Positions 26,725 to 36,435 of a DNA stretch of 64,000 nt are shown piece after piece. A program made the position numbers and the translations under genes. The stretch spans positions 21,624-85,623 of the forward strand of contig JBGSJZ010000059.1 of NCBI GenBank assembly GCA_041741455.1. The letters run 5' to 3'. Source of the DNA: CALESS01 sp041741455. GTDB taxonomy: Bacteria > Chloroflexota > Anaerolineae > Anaerolineales > Anaerolineaceae. The notes under the pieces were generated by a model. The model ran no database searches. It was not told where the DNA came from and was given only the letters and a program-made list of their open reading frames with translations. Position 1 is the first letter of the stretch; every line of letters starts with the position of its first letter.

Positions 26725-27993
26725 GTGAATCGTCGTCGCCGAAATACAACGATCATTGTGGTCGGCTTGCTGGTCTTGGGGATCGCTGGATTGGTAGGAC
26801 TGACCTGGGGCAATCTGAATTACGCGCGTGAAAACCCGGGGGGGAATGATTTTTTGGTGCATTGGACAGGAACCAGAGTTTTCCTGACTGAAGGTATCAG
26901 TCCATACAGTGATGAAGCTGCCATTCGAATTCAAACCGCAGCTTATGGACGGCCGGCGCAAACGGATGAGCATGAATTGCGCTTTGCCTATCCGCTATAT
27001 TCAATCGTCTTTTTCTTTCCATTTGCATTCATCAAGGATTTTGTGGTTGCACGCGCGGTTTGGATGACGGTGCTGGAAGTTACCATAATCGGTTTGAGTC
27101 TGCTGGGGTTACAGGTAGGACGCTGGAAACCAGGGGCGATCTGGGTGGGGGTCTTTGTGGTTTTTGGTCTTTTCTGGTATCACGGTGTGCGGCCAATTAT
27201 CAATGGAAATGCAGTCATCCTGGTCGCTCTTGGACTGACGGCAGCGTTCCTGTCAGTGCGGAAAGGCGCAGATGAGCTGGCAGGAGTATTATTAGCCCTT
27301 TCTACCATTAAACCCCAGGTTGTGCTGATCCCCGGGTTATTCCTGCTGATCTGGACGATTGCCCATGGCCGCTGGAAAATGTTGCTGTGGTTTATCGGAA
27401 CTCTAGGGCTTCTGGCAGGCGCTTCAGCTTTGTTATTGCCGGATTGGATCCTGCAAAACCTGCGCGAGATAATGCGTTATCCAGGCTACAATCCTCCTGG
27501 CACCCCCGGGCAAGCGATGGCTGTCTGGCTGCCAGCCATGGGAGAGCGCATCGGTAGCGGGATTTCGATTCTTGTGGGTTTGGTCTTATTGATCGAGTGG
27601 ATCCTGGCCATCCGCCGTCATGAAAATGGCTTGAGTTGGGCTTTTTGCCTGACTCTTGTGTTGAGCCAATGGAGCGGGATTCAGAACGACCCTGGCAACT
27701 ATGTGGTTCTATTGCCAGCCATTCCGATTATCTTTCGGGCTTGGGAAGAACGTTGGAAGCATGTCGGCCGAATTCTTACCATTGTTACTCTGCTAGTGTT
27801 GCTGGTAGGGATCTGGTGGGTGTTTGTCGGCACTATTGAATTTTCTTATCAACCGGTGCAAAGTCCGGTGATGATCTTTGTGCTGCCGGGGCTTATATTT
27901 ATTCTGCTGTACTGGGTGCGTTGGTGGGCAATTCAACCACCAAAGGTTTGGGCGGATGTCTGGACAGAATTGGACCGACCGAAGGGCAGATGA
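26725..27993 (+). CDS. GT87-like (DUF2029) membrane glycosyltransferase
   Basis: A membrane protein of 422 residues with about ten helices. The first outer loop GNDFLVHWTGTRVFLTEG and ISPYSDEAA has the acidic residue and the Y-S pattern of GT87 alpha-mannosyltransferases; STIKPQVVLIPGLFLLIW matches the family's K-P-Q loop. The GTG at 26725, behind GGGAGAA, is preferred to a TTG at 26710. It overlaps the next gene by 4 nt. Confidence 0.75.
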   Translation: MNRRRRNTTIIVVGLLVLGIAGLVGLTWGNLNYARENPGGNDFLVHWTGTRVFLTEGISPYSDEAAIRIQTAAYGRPAQTDEHELRFAYPLYSIVFFFPFAFIKDFVVARAVWMTVLEVTIIGLSLLGLQVGRWKPGAIWVGVFVVFGLFWYHGVRPIINGNAVILVALGLTAAFLSVRKGADELAGVLLALSTIKPQVVLIPGLFLLIWTIAHGRWKMLLWFIGTLGLLAGASALLLPDWILQNLREIMRYPGYNPPGTPGQAMAVWLPAMGERIGSGISILVGLVLLIEWILAIRRHENGLSWAFCLTLVLSQWSGIQNDPGNYVVLLPAIPIIFRAWEERWKHVGRILTIVTLLVLLVGIWWVFVGTIEFSYQPVQSPVMIFVLPGLIFILLYWVRWWAIQPPKVWADVWTELDRPKGR

Positions 27994-29468
27994 AGCCCGT
28001 AAATTGGCGGTTAATCGGTATTATGGGTGTGGCAGCGCTCTTGCGCAGTCTTTTCATCCAAAGTCGGGGTATTCAATACGATGATGCTTTCAGCATTTTT
28101 TTGTCGCAGCGACCACTGTCCCAGATTGTTTCAGGGACGGCGGCAGATACAATGCCGCCCCTATATTATTTTCTTCTGCATTTGTGGGGTATGGTAAGTT
28201 GGGATCTGTGGTGGTTGCGGCTGCTTTCGGTGATTCTAAGCCTGGTGAGCGTCGCTCTGATCTATCAGATCACCTGCAAGTTGGCAGATGTTCAAGCGGG
28301 TTTGTTCGCTTCTGTCCTGGCTGCCATCTCACCACTTCAGATTTACCACGCTCAGGATTTACGCATGTATGCCTTGACAACCTGCCTGGTGATGGGAAAC
28401 TTTTATTTCTTCATCCGCATCTGGCAAATTCAGGGTAAACAGCGGGTTGCTGATTGGTTAGGCTTGATCCTATGTTCGGCCGGAGCTTTGTACGCTCACA
28501 ACTTAGCCGGTTTTTTGCTGTTGTTTCCCTATGGTTTTCTGCTCTTACGAAAAGCCTGGAAGTGGATTTTGAAGCTTGGGTTGGCCCACATCTTTAGCTT
28601 GATCTTGTTCTCTCCCTGGATAACACGATTGCCGGATCAGGTCGAAAAAATTCAACGTGCATTCTGGACTCCCCGGCCAGGAATTGTTGAAGTAGTTCAG
28701 GCTGGTTTACTCAGCGCTTCCAATTTACCGCTGGCGGAAGATTGGCTGATCCCGGCTGCCATTTTGAGTCTGGGCGCGATCAGCCTGGTATTGGTCGAAT
28801 TGTGGCGTGGGCGAAGAAAGCTGGGGGATGTCAGATTATTGATCTGGTGTGCCACCTTACCTGGGATGATATTATTTGTGATGTCTTACCTGATGCGACC
28901 TTTGTTCGTGCCACGGGCATTTCTGGCGGCTTATCTCGCGTTAGATGGTCTGGCTGGGTGGGCGATCTGGCAGGCTTGGAAACAGGGAGGGGGGAAAATC
29001 CTGCTGGGATTATTCATACTGGCGGCGACGCTGACACTACCTTACCAGCTTACCTTCTCTGAATTTCCACGTTCGCCGTTTCAGGCTGCGATGGCTGACA
29101 TGACGGCTGAGAGGCAAGCTGGCGATGTCATCTTACATGATAATAAATTGAGTTTTTTCCCGGCGTTTTATTATGCACCTGGACTTGAGCAAAAGTTTCT
29201 GGCCGATGAATCCAGAACTGCCAATGATACCTATGCTTTGGCATCCCAGCAGGCGATCGGATTGGTCCCGCAAGCTAACCTGTCCGAGGCGACCGAAGGA
29301 GCGAGCCGGGTGATTTTTATTGTCTTCAAGCAAACCCAGCAAGAATTCTTGGAAATGGGATATGACCAGCATCCCAATCTCGATTGGCTGGAAGCGCATG
29401 GAACCCTGGAAAAGACGAACACCTGGAATGATTTGCTAGCTTATTACTTTCAAATGGAGTCCCAGTAA
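27990..29468 (+). CDS. GT39-like membrane glycosyltransferase
   Basis: A 492-residue protein with about ten membrane helices and an outer C-terminal domain. GIQYDDAFSIFLSQ after the first helix and DTMPPLYYFLLHLWG in the same loop are the D-D and P-P-L-Y-Y signatures of GT39/ArnT-like enzymes. HAQDLRMYAL near 135 is also typical. The ATG at 27990 overlaps the previous stop. Inferred to add a lipid-linked sugar on the outer side of the membrane. Confidence 0.78.
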   Translation: MKPVNWRLIGIMGVAALLRSLFIQSRGIQYDDAFSIFLSQRPLSQIVSGTAADTMPPLYYFLLHLWGMVSWDLWWLRLLSVILSLVSVALIYQITCKLADVQAGLFASVLAAISPLQIYHAQDLRMYALTTCLVMGNFYFFIRIWQIQGKQRVADWLGLILCSAGALYAHNLAGFLLLFPYGFLLLRKAWKWILKLGLAHIFSLILFSPWITRLPDQVEKIQRAFWTPRPGIVEVVQAGLLSASNLPLAEDWLIPAAILSLGAISLVLVELWRGRRKLGDVRLLIWCATLPGMILFVMSYLMRPLFVPRAFLAAYLALDGLAGWAIWQAWKQGGGKILLGLFILAATLTLPYQLTFSEFPRSPFQAAMADMTAERQAGDVILHDNKLSFFPAFYYAPGLEQKFLADESRTANDTYALASQQAIGLVPQANLSEATEGASRVIFIVFKQTQQEFLEMGYDQHPNLDWLEAHGTLEKTNTWNDLLAYYFQMESQ

Positions 29469-29469
29469 A

Positions 29470-31044
29470 ATGAGGCGAATTGATTGGCTTCTGCTGGGTG
29501 CAGGCGGCATCCTGCTGGCTGTGCTGATTGCAAGATTTCAACTGACCCCGGGATATATGGATGCGGAATATTATTACGCCGGTGGATTGCGCATAACCAG
29601 TAATTTATGGAAGTCTGAGCCATTTCTCTGGAATTACCTGGATGACCCGACTGGATTACCACATACCTCCTTCAGCTACTGGATGCCATTGGCATCGGTT
29701 TTGGCGAGCGCTGGGATGCGCCTAACGGGAAATTTGGATTTTTCATCGGCCAGAATATTTTTTGTACTACTGGCCGGTATCATCCCAGTCTTAACCTCAA
29801 AACTGGCTTTGAAACTAGGCGGGTCAGCCGGGCAGGCGCGTTTGGCTGGATGCCTGGCCATTTTCTCTGGTTTTTATGCTCTCTACACCGGAATTACCGA
29901 GACTTTTTCAATTACCATGGTGCTTGGCGGGGTTTTACTGCTGGTATTGAGTTCGGATTGGAAGCTGTGGATTCGTGGGCTCAGTGCGGGAGCTTTGGTG
30001 GGTTTGATGCATCTGACCCGGGCGGATGGCTTGCTTTGGCTGGGGCTGGTCGGCCTGTGGGTTTGGTTGGAGTGGCGCCGACTGCGGCCGATGCTGAATT
30101 TAAACCAGGTGGCTGGGGTCTTTGGCCTGGCTCTGTTGACATATTTTTTGGTCATGTCACCCTGGTTTGTACGCAACTTGATTGAGTGGGGTAGCCTGAT
30201 GCCGCCAGGTGGCAGCCGGACCCTGTGGTTGACCGATTACAACCAAACCTTCGCTTATCCGGCAAGTATATTAAGTTTCTCTAACTGGTGGGGGGGGGGA
30301 TTGGGATCTATCCTGACCGTTCGTCTGAATGCCTTGTGGCTGAATGTCAAGACGCTAATTGCAATTCAAGGAGGTGTGGCTCTCCTACCATTCATTCTAA
30401 TTGGCGGTTGGCGACTGAGGCGGAACCTGATCCTGCAAACAGGTGGCATTATGTGGATGGCCATCTTGCTATTTATGACCTTTGTTTTTCCATTTGCTGG
30501 CAGTCGTGGCGGTTTTTTTCACTCGGGAGCAGCCCTTCAACCTTTATTATGGGGGCTGGCTGCCATTGGGTTGAATGGTGGTATTGAATGGGGCAGTCAA
30601 GTACGCGGGTGGAACCGGAGAACTGCCTGGAAATTTTTCAGCATTGGGTTGGTGGTTTTAATGGGATTGCTGACGCTTTTTGTCGTCAGTGAGCGCGTGC
30701 TGAACAGTGAGGGGGAGGAAGGCTGGAGTGCTGGTTATGATCGTTACCAGACTGTGGAAACCTGGCTGCGTGAGCATGGTGGTGAAGGTTCGATTGTGAT
30801 GGTGAACAACCCGCCCGGATTCTATGTGGCTGGCCGACGGGCTGCGATTGTGATCCCGTTCGGGAATCTGGATACAGTAATCGCTGTGGCTTACCGGTAC
30901 GGTGCAAATTACCTGGTTTTAGAAAAGAATACCACCCCGCAGTTAAGACCTCTTTATGAAGAACCTCAATCTGTGCCTGGAATAATCTATATGGCCAAGG
31001 TGGGTGACGCCCAAGTCTTCCGGTTTGAGGGAACCACACCATGA
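29470..31044 (+). CDS. GT-C-like membrane protein
   Basis: A 524-residue polytopic protein with an outer C-terminal domain. GYMDAEYYYAGGLRI follows the first helix, and GLPHTSFSYWMPLAS lies in the same loop, the positions used by GT-C enzymes. It begins one base after the previous stop and overlaps the next gene by 4 nt, so all of 26725-32513 is one coupled transcript. Close function is unknown. Confidence 0.68.
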   Translation: MRRIDWLLLGAGGILLAVLIARFQLTPGYMDAEYYYAGGLRITSNLWKSEPFLWNYLDDPTGLPHTSFSYWMPLASVLASAGMRLTGNLDFSSARIFFVLLAGIIPVLTSKLALKLGGSAGQARLAGCLAIFSGFYALYTGITETFSITMVLGGVLLLVLSSDWKLWIRGLSAGALVGLMHLTRADGLLWLGLVGLWVWLEWRRLRPMLNLNQVAGVFGLALLTYFLVMSPWFVRNLIEWGSLMPPGGSRTLWLTDYNQTFAYPASILSFSNWWGGGLGSILTVRLNALWLNVKTLIAIQGGVALLPFILIGGWRLRRNLILQTGGIMWMAILLFMTFVFPFAGSRGGFFHSGAALQPLLWGLAAIGLNGGIEWGSQVRGWNRRTAWKFFSIGLVVLMGLLTLFVVSERVLNSEGEEGWSAGYDRYQTVETWLREHGGEGSIVMVNNPPGFYVAGRRAAIVIPFGNLDTVIAVAYRYGANYLVLEKNTTPQLRPLYEEPQSVPGIIYMAKVGDAQVFRFEGTTP

Positions 31045-32513
31045 GCAAAGCGACTCGGGAAAGATGGTTGATCGGAACCTGGAGCTTGCTGGCTGCCGGC
31101 CTGGGGTTGAGTGTTTATTTGATAGTGTCTGCCATTCTGGGTCAGTTGGGTTTTCCGTTGGATGATGCCTGGATCCACCAGACCTATGCCCGGTCCCTGG
31201 CGTTGCGAGGTGAATGGGCTTATTGGCCGGGCGAAATATCCGCCGGTTCGACTTCCCCGTTATGGACTGTTTTATTGGTTCCAGGACAGATCCTTCAGGG
31301 TGGAATGTTGATCTGGACCTATCTGCTGGGTTGGTTGGGTCTGGCCGGAAGCGCCTGGTTGGGGCAGGTGGTGTATCAAAACATTCTGCAACCTGCTCAA
31401 ACCAAAATTCCGATCATGGCACTCACCCTGGCCCTGGAATGGCACCTGGTGTGGGCGGCTGGTTCAGGGATGGAAACCATCCTGTATATTTTGTTAATCC
31501 TGGCAGTCTTTGCAGAATTGACACGAAAACCACCACGTTATTGGCTGGCAGGAGGCTTGGTTGGACTAACCGGATGGGTCCGGCCGGATGGGCTGACCTT
31601 GCTGGGCCCTGTGCTGTTCGTTGCGATGTTGGCAGAGAGCAAACGGCAGGAGAGGGTTCTACGGATCGGACAGTCGTTGGTGGGGTTCTTTTTCATGTTC
31701 CTGCCCTACCTGCTTTTTAATTACTGGATGGCAGGTTCGATCTGGCCGAATACATTTTATGCCAAACAAGCGGAATATTTCAGTATGACCCAGGAAGGGT
31801 TCATTATTCGCTTTTTTCGGTTGCTAATCCAGCCGATGGTGGGGATTGGGATTCTGTTGCTTCCTGGGGTTACCTGGAGTTTCTATCGCGCGATTAAGTA
31901 CAAAAACTGGATCTTGCTCTCGATTGGCCTTTTCTGGTTGGGCACCACCTTGATGTATGCCTGGCGCCTGCCAGTAGTTTACCAACACGCCCGTTACTTG
32001 ATGCCGGCTATGCCCCCTTATTTCCTGATAGGGTTGTGTGGGATGGCTGAATTGATGATGATCTTCAGCGAGAGCAAACAAACCCGCCTCTATCAGTTTG
32101 GCTGGCGGCTGGCTACGACCCTCACATTGTTACTTTTTTATTTGATTGGGGCAATCACCTATGCCAACGATATAGGCATCATCAACACGGAAATGGTGGC
32201 GGCTGCCCGCTGGATCTCCGAAAATACCGAAGAGACTGCGGTTGTGGCTGCCCATGATATTGGCGCGATGGGATATTTCGGTGAGAGGCGGTTGTTGGAT
32301 CTGGCAGGATTGATTTCACCGGAAGTGATTCCATTTATTCGAGATGAACAGCAACTCAGGATTTATTTGGATGGACAAGGTGCGAACTACCTGGTGACCT
32401 TTCCTGGTTGGTATGCCCAGTTGGATGTAGGAAAAGATGAATTGTGGCAATCGACCGGGCGTTATTCAATTGATCAGGGCGGCGAAAACATGGTGGTATT
32501 CCGATGGAAATAG
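31041..32513 (+). CDS. GT-C-like membrane protein
   Basis: A 490-residue membrane protein. FPLDDAWIHQTYARSLA after helix one, then GEISAGSTSPLWT, resembles an arabinosyl/mannosyltransferase-like GT-C group. The C-terminal outer segment has ARWISENTEETAVVAAHD and IGAMGYFGERRLLDLAGL, typical of that uncharacterised family. It is the last gene of the run; a new promoter follows. Confidence 0.7.
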   Translation: MSKATRERWLIGTWSLLAAGLGLSVYLIVSAILGQLGFPLDDAWIHQTYARSLALRGEWAYWPGEISAGSTSPLWTVLLVPGQILQGGMLIWTYLLGWLGLAGSAWLGQVVYQNILQPAQTKIPIMALTLALEWHLVWAAGSGMETILYILLILAVFAELTRKPPRYWLAGGLVGLTGWVRPDGLTLLGPVLFVAMLAESKRQERVLRIGQSLVGFFFMFLPYLLFNYWMAGSIWPNTFYAKQAEYFSMTQEGFIIRFFRLLIQPMVGIGILLLPGVTWSFYRAIKYKNWILLSIGLFWLGTTLMYAWRLPVVYQHARYLMPAMPPYFLIGLCGMAELMMIFSESKQTRLYQFGWRLATTLTLLLFYLIGAITYANDIGIINTEMVAAARWISENTEETAVVAAHDIGAMGYFGERRLLDLAGLISPEVIPFIRDEQQLRIYLDGQGANYLVTFPGWYAQLDVGKDELWQSTGRYSIDQGGENMVVFRWK

Positions 32514-32524
32514 CCAGATTTTCT

Positions 32525-32554
32525 TTGGCGGTTCATACAACCATGTGCTATACT
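32525..32554 (+). promoter_or_regulatory. Promoter for histidine kinase / glycolysis genes
   Basis: TTGGCG at 32525-32530 and TATACT at 32549-32554, 18 bp apart, with an extended -10 TG at 32546-32547. Confidence 0.55.
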
Positions 32555-32625
32555 TGCTGGAATTTGATAAAATAAAGGTGCCCAAAACGGGTATTTTTGC
32601 CTGGAAATTATAAGCGGAGGGCTGC

Positions 32626-33702
32626 ATGGTAATGAATTCAAACGTTGATCGTGATCCAATCGACATCTTCATTGATGAGCTTCAAGTGGATTTGGAGCAG
32701 TCCCGCCGTGCGTTGCGCGAGACGACGATGATGATCGAACAAAGTCAATCTGAACTGGCCAAACTGGTACAGCGGAATGCCTCAGTAACTGGCCATCTGC
32801 AACAAATGCAAAGCCAGCTTGAGACACTGGCGCGTAACGATATCCGCATGGCCTATAATGCGGCGTTGGATACACAACAACGCCTGTTGGTGATGCGGGG
32901 GCAACTTGAGAAATTACAATCAGAGCAAAAGAGCTTGCAACGATATAATACCCAATTAGAACATATCTTAAAAATGGTGGAAGACCTGGCCGGCGGCAAG
33001 GGTGGACGAAGCAATAGCCTGGCCATGCTGGAGATGGTTGTGAAAGTCCAGGAAGCAGAACGTTTACGTCTTTCCCGCCAGATGCATGACGGACCAGCGC
33101 AGGCTCTTTCCAATTTTATTGTGCAGACTGAAATCGCTATGCGCTATTTCGAAATGGATCCAGCCAAAGCCAAAGAGGAATTGCAGTCCCTCAAGCAATC
33201 TGCCTTCTCAACCTTTCAGAAGGTTCGCACATTCATCTTTGAGTTGCGTCCCATGATGCTAGACGATCTGGGTTTGTTCCCAACGGTGCGCCGGTATATT
33301 GAATCATTTAAAGAACAAACCGGAGTGGAAGTGGCACTCAACCTAAAAGGTCAGGAACGACGCCTGGATCCCACCCTTGAAGTGATGATCTTTCGCGCTC
33401 TGCAGGAATTAATGGGGAATGCAGTCCGACATAATCTGGATGCTTCGTCCCGGGTGATGTTGACAATCCAGGTTATCGCAGAGGATCGATTGGTAAAGGT
33501 GAGTGTCAGCGACACAGGTAAGGGATTCGATCCTGAAGCAGCTTCTCAGGGGAATGGCCTGGGATTGAAGTTGATCCGTGAGCGGGTTGAGTTGCTCGGA
33601 GGATTTATGGATATTGATTCGGTTCCTGGATCCGGGGCAAAAGTGACATTCCAGGTGCCTTTGAGAGATAACGAAAATTTTGAAGGTCGAATGCCTTCTT
33701 AA
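32626..33702 (+). CDS. Soluble DegS-like sensor histidine kinase
   Basis: A 358-residue cytoplasmic kinase. The first 130 residues are a coiled coil rich in Gln, Glu and Leu, as in Bacillus DegS. The HisKA_3 dimerisation domain has the phosphoacceptor His154 in RQMHDGPAQAL, followed by FELRPMMLDDLGL; the ATPase domain shows NAVRHN, DTGKGFD and GNGLGLKLIRERV. No membrane segment or sensor domain is present. It would pair with a NarL-type regulator, but none is adjacent. GGAGGG precedes the ATG. It lies 33 bp before the phosphofructokinase gene and may share its transcript. Confidence 0.9.
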   Translation: MVMNSNVDRDPIDIFIDELQVDLEQSRRALRETTMMIEQSQSELAKLVQRNASVTGHLQQMQSQLETLARNDIRMAYNAALDTQQRLLVMRGQLEKLQSEQKSLQRYNTQLEHILKMVEDLAGGKGGRSNSLAMLEMVVKVQEAERLRLSRQMHDGPAQALSNFIVQTEIAMRYFEMDPAKAKEELQSLKQSAFSTFQKVRTFIFELRPMMLDDLGLFPTVRRYIESFKEQTGVEVALNLKGQERRLDPTLEVMIFRALQELMGNAVRHNLDASSRVMLTIQVIAEDRLVKVSVSDTGKGFDPEAASQGNGLGLKLIRERVELLGGFMDIDSVPGSGAKVTFQVPLRDNENFEGRMPS

Positions 33703-33735
33703 ATTTATTGCACTCTTATTAGGAGGTTTTTTAGC

Positions 33736-34902
33736 ATGACCAAAACGATTGGACTTTTAACAGGCGGGGGCGACGTCCCCGGCTTGAACCCAGCCATGAA
33801 GGCAGTGGTGATGAGTGCCCTGGAAAATGGTTATCGGGTGATCGGGATTCGTAAGGGGTGGGGCGGTTTTCTGGGTTACAACCTGGATGAGCCTGCCACT
33901 CATGATTATTATGTGCGGGAATTGCATGCAAATGATGTGCGCACGATTGATCGGACGGGTGGCACTTTCCTGCATACCTCCCGGACAAATCCAGGAAAGG
34001 TGAAGGAAAAATCTGTTCCAGATTTCTTGCGTAATTCGAGTTGGGGCAAGGAACTACCTGATGGCACCCTGGATTACACCTCTTATGTTTTAAAAATTAT
34101 CGAACATTTGGGCATCGATGTGATGGTGCCGATTGGAGGTGATGACACGCTCTCCTATGCCCATCGATTACACAAGGAAGGCTTCCCTGTGGTTGCCATC
34201 CCGAAGACCATGGATAACGATGTCTTTGGGACGGATTACTGCATCGGCTTTTCAACTGCTGTCACCCGTTCGGTAGAATCGATCCACAACATGCGAACGG
34301 CGGTTGGTTCGCATGAACGAATTGGCATTGTTGAATTGTTCGGTCGCAACTCCGGTGAGACCAGCCTGATCGGTGCCTATCTGGCATATGTGGATCGGGC
34401 GATCATCACTGAGGTACCCTTTGAAGTTCATAAACTGGCAGAATTCTTAAAGGAAGACAAACGGAACAACCCTTCCAATTATGCCATCATGACGATCTCC
34501 GAAGGCGCTATTATGGAAGGCGGCGAAGTGGTCGAGACTGGTGAAGCAGATGCCTACGGTCACCGCAAATTGGGTGGTGTTGGGGTGCTGCTCTCCGAAG
34601 AAATTAAACGCTTGACCGGTCATGATATCATGTACCAGCAATTGGCCTACCTGATGCGTTCTGGCGCGCCGGATTCGTTGGACCGGATGGTAGCAATGTC
34701 TTATGGTCACCTGGCAATCCAACTCATCCGCCGCAATGAATACGGCAAGATGGTTGCCCTGCACGGCGGGAAATACACTACGGTTCCGGTTGAAATGATT
34801 ATGGCTGGTAAGAAGCGGGTAGATGTGCCTGCATATTATGATATTCAAAATTACCGCCCGAAGATTCGTGACTTTATGGGCGTGCCAATGTTCTTGAGTT
34901 AA
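33736..34902 (+). CDS. pfkA: 6-phosphofructokinase, probably pyrophosphate-dependent type
   Basis: A 388-residue cytoplasmic enzyme phosphorylating fructose 6-phosphate. The family start LLTGGGDVPGLNPA and catalytic PKTMDND (156-162; Asp160 and Asp162) are clear. At the two donor-deciding positions it has Asp137 (GGDDT, Gly104 in E. coli) and Lys157 (PKT, Gly124 in E. coli), the combination of PPi-dependent enzymes. The length, longer than E. coli PfkA, is that of the group III type. AGGAGG precedes the ATG. The aldolase gene follows by 22 nt. Confidence 0.9.
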   Translation: MTKTIGLLTGGGDVPGLNPAMKAVVMSALENGYRVIGIRKGWGGFLGYNLDEPATHDYYVRELHANDVRTIDRTGGTFLHTSRTNPGKVKEKSVPDFLRNSSWGKELPDGTLDYTSYVLKIIEHLGIDVMVPIGGDDTLSYAHRLHKEGFPVVAIPKTMDNDVFGTDYCIGFSTAVTRSVESIHNMRTAVGSHERIGIVELFGRNSGETSLIGAYLAYVDRAIITEVPFEVHKLAEFLKEDKRNNPSNYAIMTISEGAIMEGGEVVETGEADAYGHRKLGGVGVLLSEEIKRLTGHDIMYQQLAYLMRSGAPDSLDRMVAMSYGHLAIQLIRRNEYGKMVALHGGKYTTVPVEMIMAGKKRVDVPAYYDIQNYRPKIRDFMGVPMFLS

Positions 34903-34924
34903 ATCCTAACAAAGGAGTGTTGTA

Positions 34925-36346
34925 ATGAAAGAAGAATTAGTAAAAGAGATTGTCGGTTTGGTGGATGGCAGCATTGCCATTTCTCAGGATAGTGTGCGGG
35001 TTTTGGATGCTGTAAAATTCCAGCAGAATATCCATAAACTGGCTGAAGTGGCTGCGCTGGCTGGAGGAACCAAGGCTGGTTATGCCCGCTTTGTGATCCG
35101 CATGGCGGCGTTGGATTTGGGTATCTATCCGGCTTCCATTAACGAGCTGTACATGGCGCGCGGACGTGGCGAGGTGCCTTTCACGTTCACTGTGCCTGCA
35201 ATCAACCTGCGGGCGTTAACCTTTGATGCTGCCCGGGCAGTTTTTCGCACTGCAGTCAGCATGGACGCGGCATCATTCATCTTTGAAATTGCCCGGTCAG
35301 AGATGACCTATACCGATCAACGCCCGACCGAATATACCTCCTCGATCCTGGCGGCGGCAATTGCCGAAGGATATCGAGGGCCAGTTTTCGTTCAGGGTGA
35401 CCACTTCCAGATTTCTGCCAAGCGCTATGCAGCAGACCCGGTTACGGAAGTTGAATCCTTGAAAGCATTGATTATCGAAGCAGTTGCCGGTGGTTTCTTC
35501 AACATCGATGTGGACACCTCGACATTAGTTGACCTGTCCAAGGTAACGATCCCAGATCAGCAGAAGGTCAATGTTGACCTTTCCGCCCACCTGACGGCGT
35601 TCATCCGCTCGGTCGAGCCGACAGGTTTGACGATTTCGGTTGGTGGTGAGATTGGCGAGGTTGGCGGTCACAATTCAAACGAGGAAGAGCTGCGGGCTTA
35701 CCTGGATGGCTACAATGTTGAATTGAAGAATCTTACCGGTTCTGCTATAGGTTTGTCCAAGATCAGCATTCAGACGGGCACCTCGCATGGGGGTGTGGTG
35801 TTGCCGGATGGCTCGATTGCTAAGGTGGAAGTCGACTTTGACACGATGCTCAAACTTTCCCGCATTTCCCGAGCAGATTACGGGATGGGTGGCGCAGTAC
35901 AGCATGGCGCTTCTACATTACCCGAAGATGCCTTTGGCCGTTTCGTGGAAGCTGAAGCGGTGGAAATTCACCTGGCGACCAATTTCCAGAATATCTTCTT
36001 TGAGCATATCCCTGCAGCCCTGCGTGAGGAAATCTATGCCTTCCTGGCTGATAAATTTGCCTCTGAACGCAAGCCGGGCATGACTGACGAGCAATTTAAC
36101 TACAAGAACCGCAAGAGTGCGGTGGGTCCGTTCAAGAAACAGAGTTGGCAATTGCCGGTGGAAGTCAGGGCGGAAATTGGCAAGGTATGGGAGAAACAGT
36201 TCCAAAAATTGTTCACCCTACTTGGTCTGGCTGGTACCCGACAGTATGTAGATCGATTTATCCGACCCGTAGTGATCAAGCCGCGGCTGACGGATTACCT
36301 GGGCAAGGATGCCGAAGCCGAAGATGTGAAAGATCTGGCTGACTAG
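34925..36346 (+). CDS. Class II fructose-bisphosphate aldolase-like protein
   Basis: A 473-residue metal-dependent aldolase, longer than the usual 290-350. Zinc and catalytic segments are visible: VQGDHFQ near residue 160 (Asp-His), GGEIGEVGGHN, GTSHGGVVLPDGS and QHGASTLPED. It should split fructose 1,6-bisphosphate to triose phosphates, following directly on the product of the upstream kinase. A longer N-terminal region (about 50 residues) and C-terminal extension mark a distinct subgroup. A terminator closes the operon. Confidence 0.88.
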   Translation: MKEELVKEIVGLVDGSIAISQDSVRVLDAVKFQQNIHKLAEVAALAGGTKAGYARFVIRMAALDLGIYPASINELYMARGRGEVPFTFTVPAINLRALTFDAARAVFRTAVSMDAASFIFEIARSEMTYTDQRPTEYTSSILAAAIAEGYRGPVFVQGDHFQISAKRYAADPVTEVESLKALIIEAVAGGFFNIDVDTSTLVDLSKVTIPDQQKVNVDLSAHLTAFIRSVEPTGLTISVGGEIGEVGGHNSNEEELRAYLDGYNVELKNLTGSAIGLSKISIQTGTSHGGVVLPDGSIAKVEVDFDTMLKLSRISRADYGMGGAVQHGASTLPEDAFGRFVEAEAVEIHLATNFQNIFFEHIPAALREEIYAFLADKFASERKPGMTDEQFNYKNRKSAVGPFKKQSWQLPVEVRAEIGKVWEKQFQKLFTLLGLAGTRQYVDRFIRPVVIKPRLTDYLGKDAEAEDVKDLAD

Positions 36347-36363
36347 GCCAAGTTCGAAAAATG

Positions 36364-36420
36364 AAAGGCACGAGGAATTGACTGCCACATGGTGGTCTGA
36401 TGGTACCTCGTGCCTTTTTT
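36364..36420 (+). terminator. Intrinsic terminator after the aldolase gene
   Basis: A 12-bp stem AAAGGCACGAGG (36364-36375) / CCTCGTGCCTTT (36406-36417) with a loop of 30 nt that can form a small inner hairpin, followed by T residues. Confidence 0.8.
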
Positions 36421-36435
36421 GTTAGGAGGGAACCA

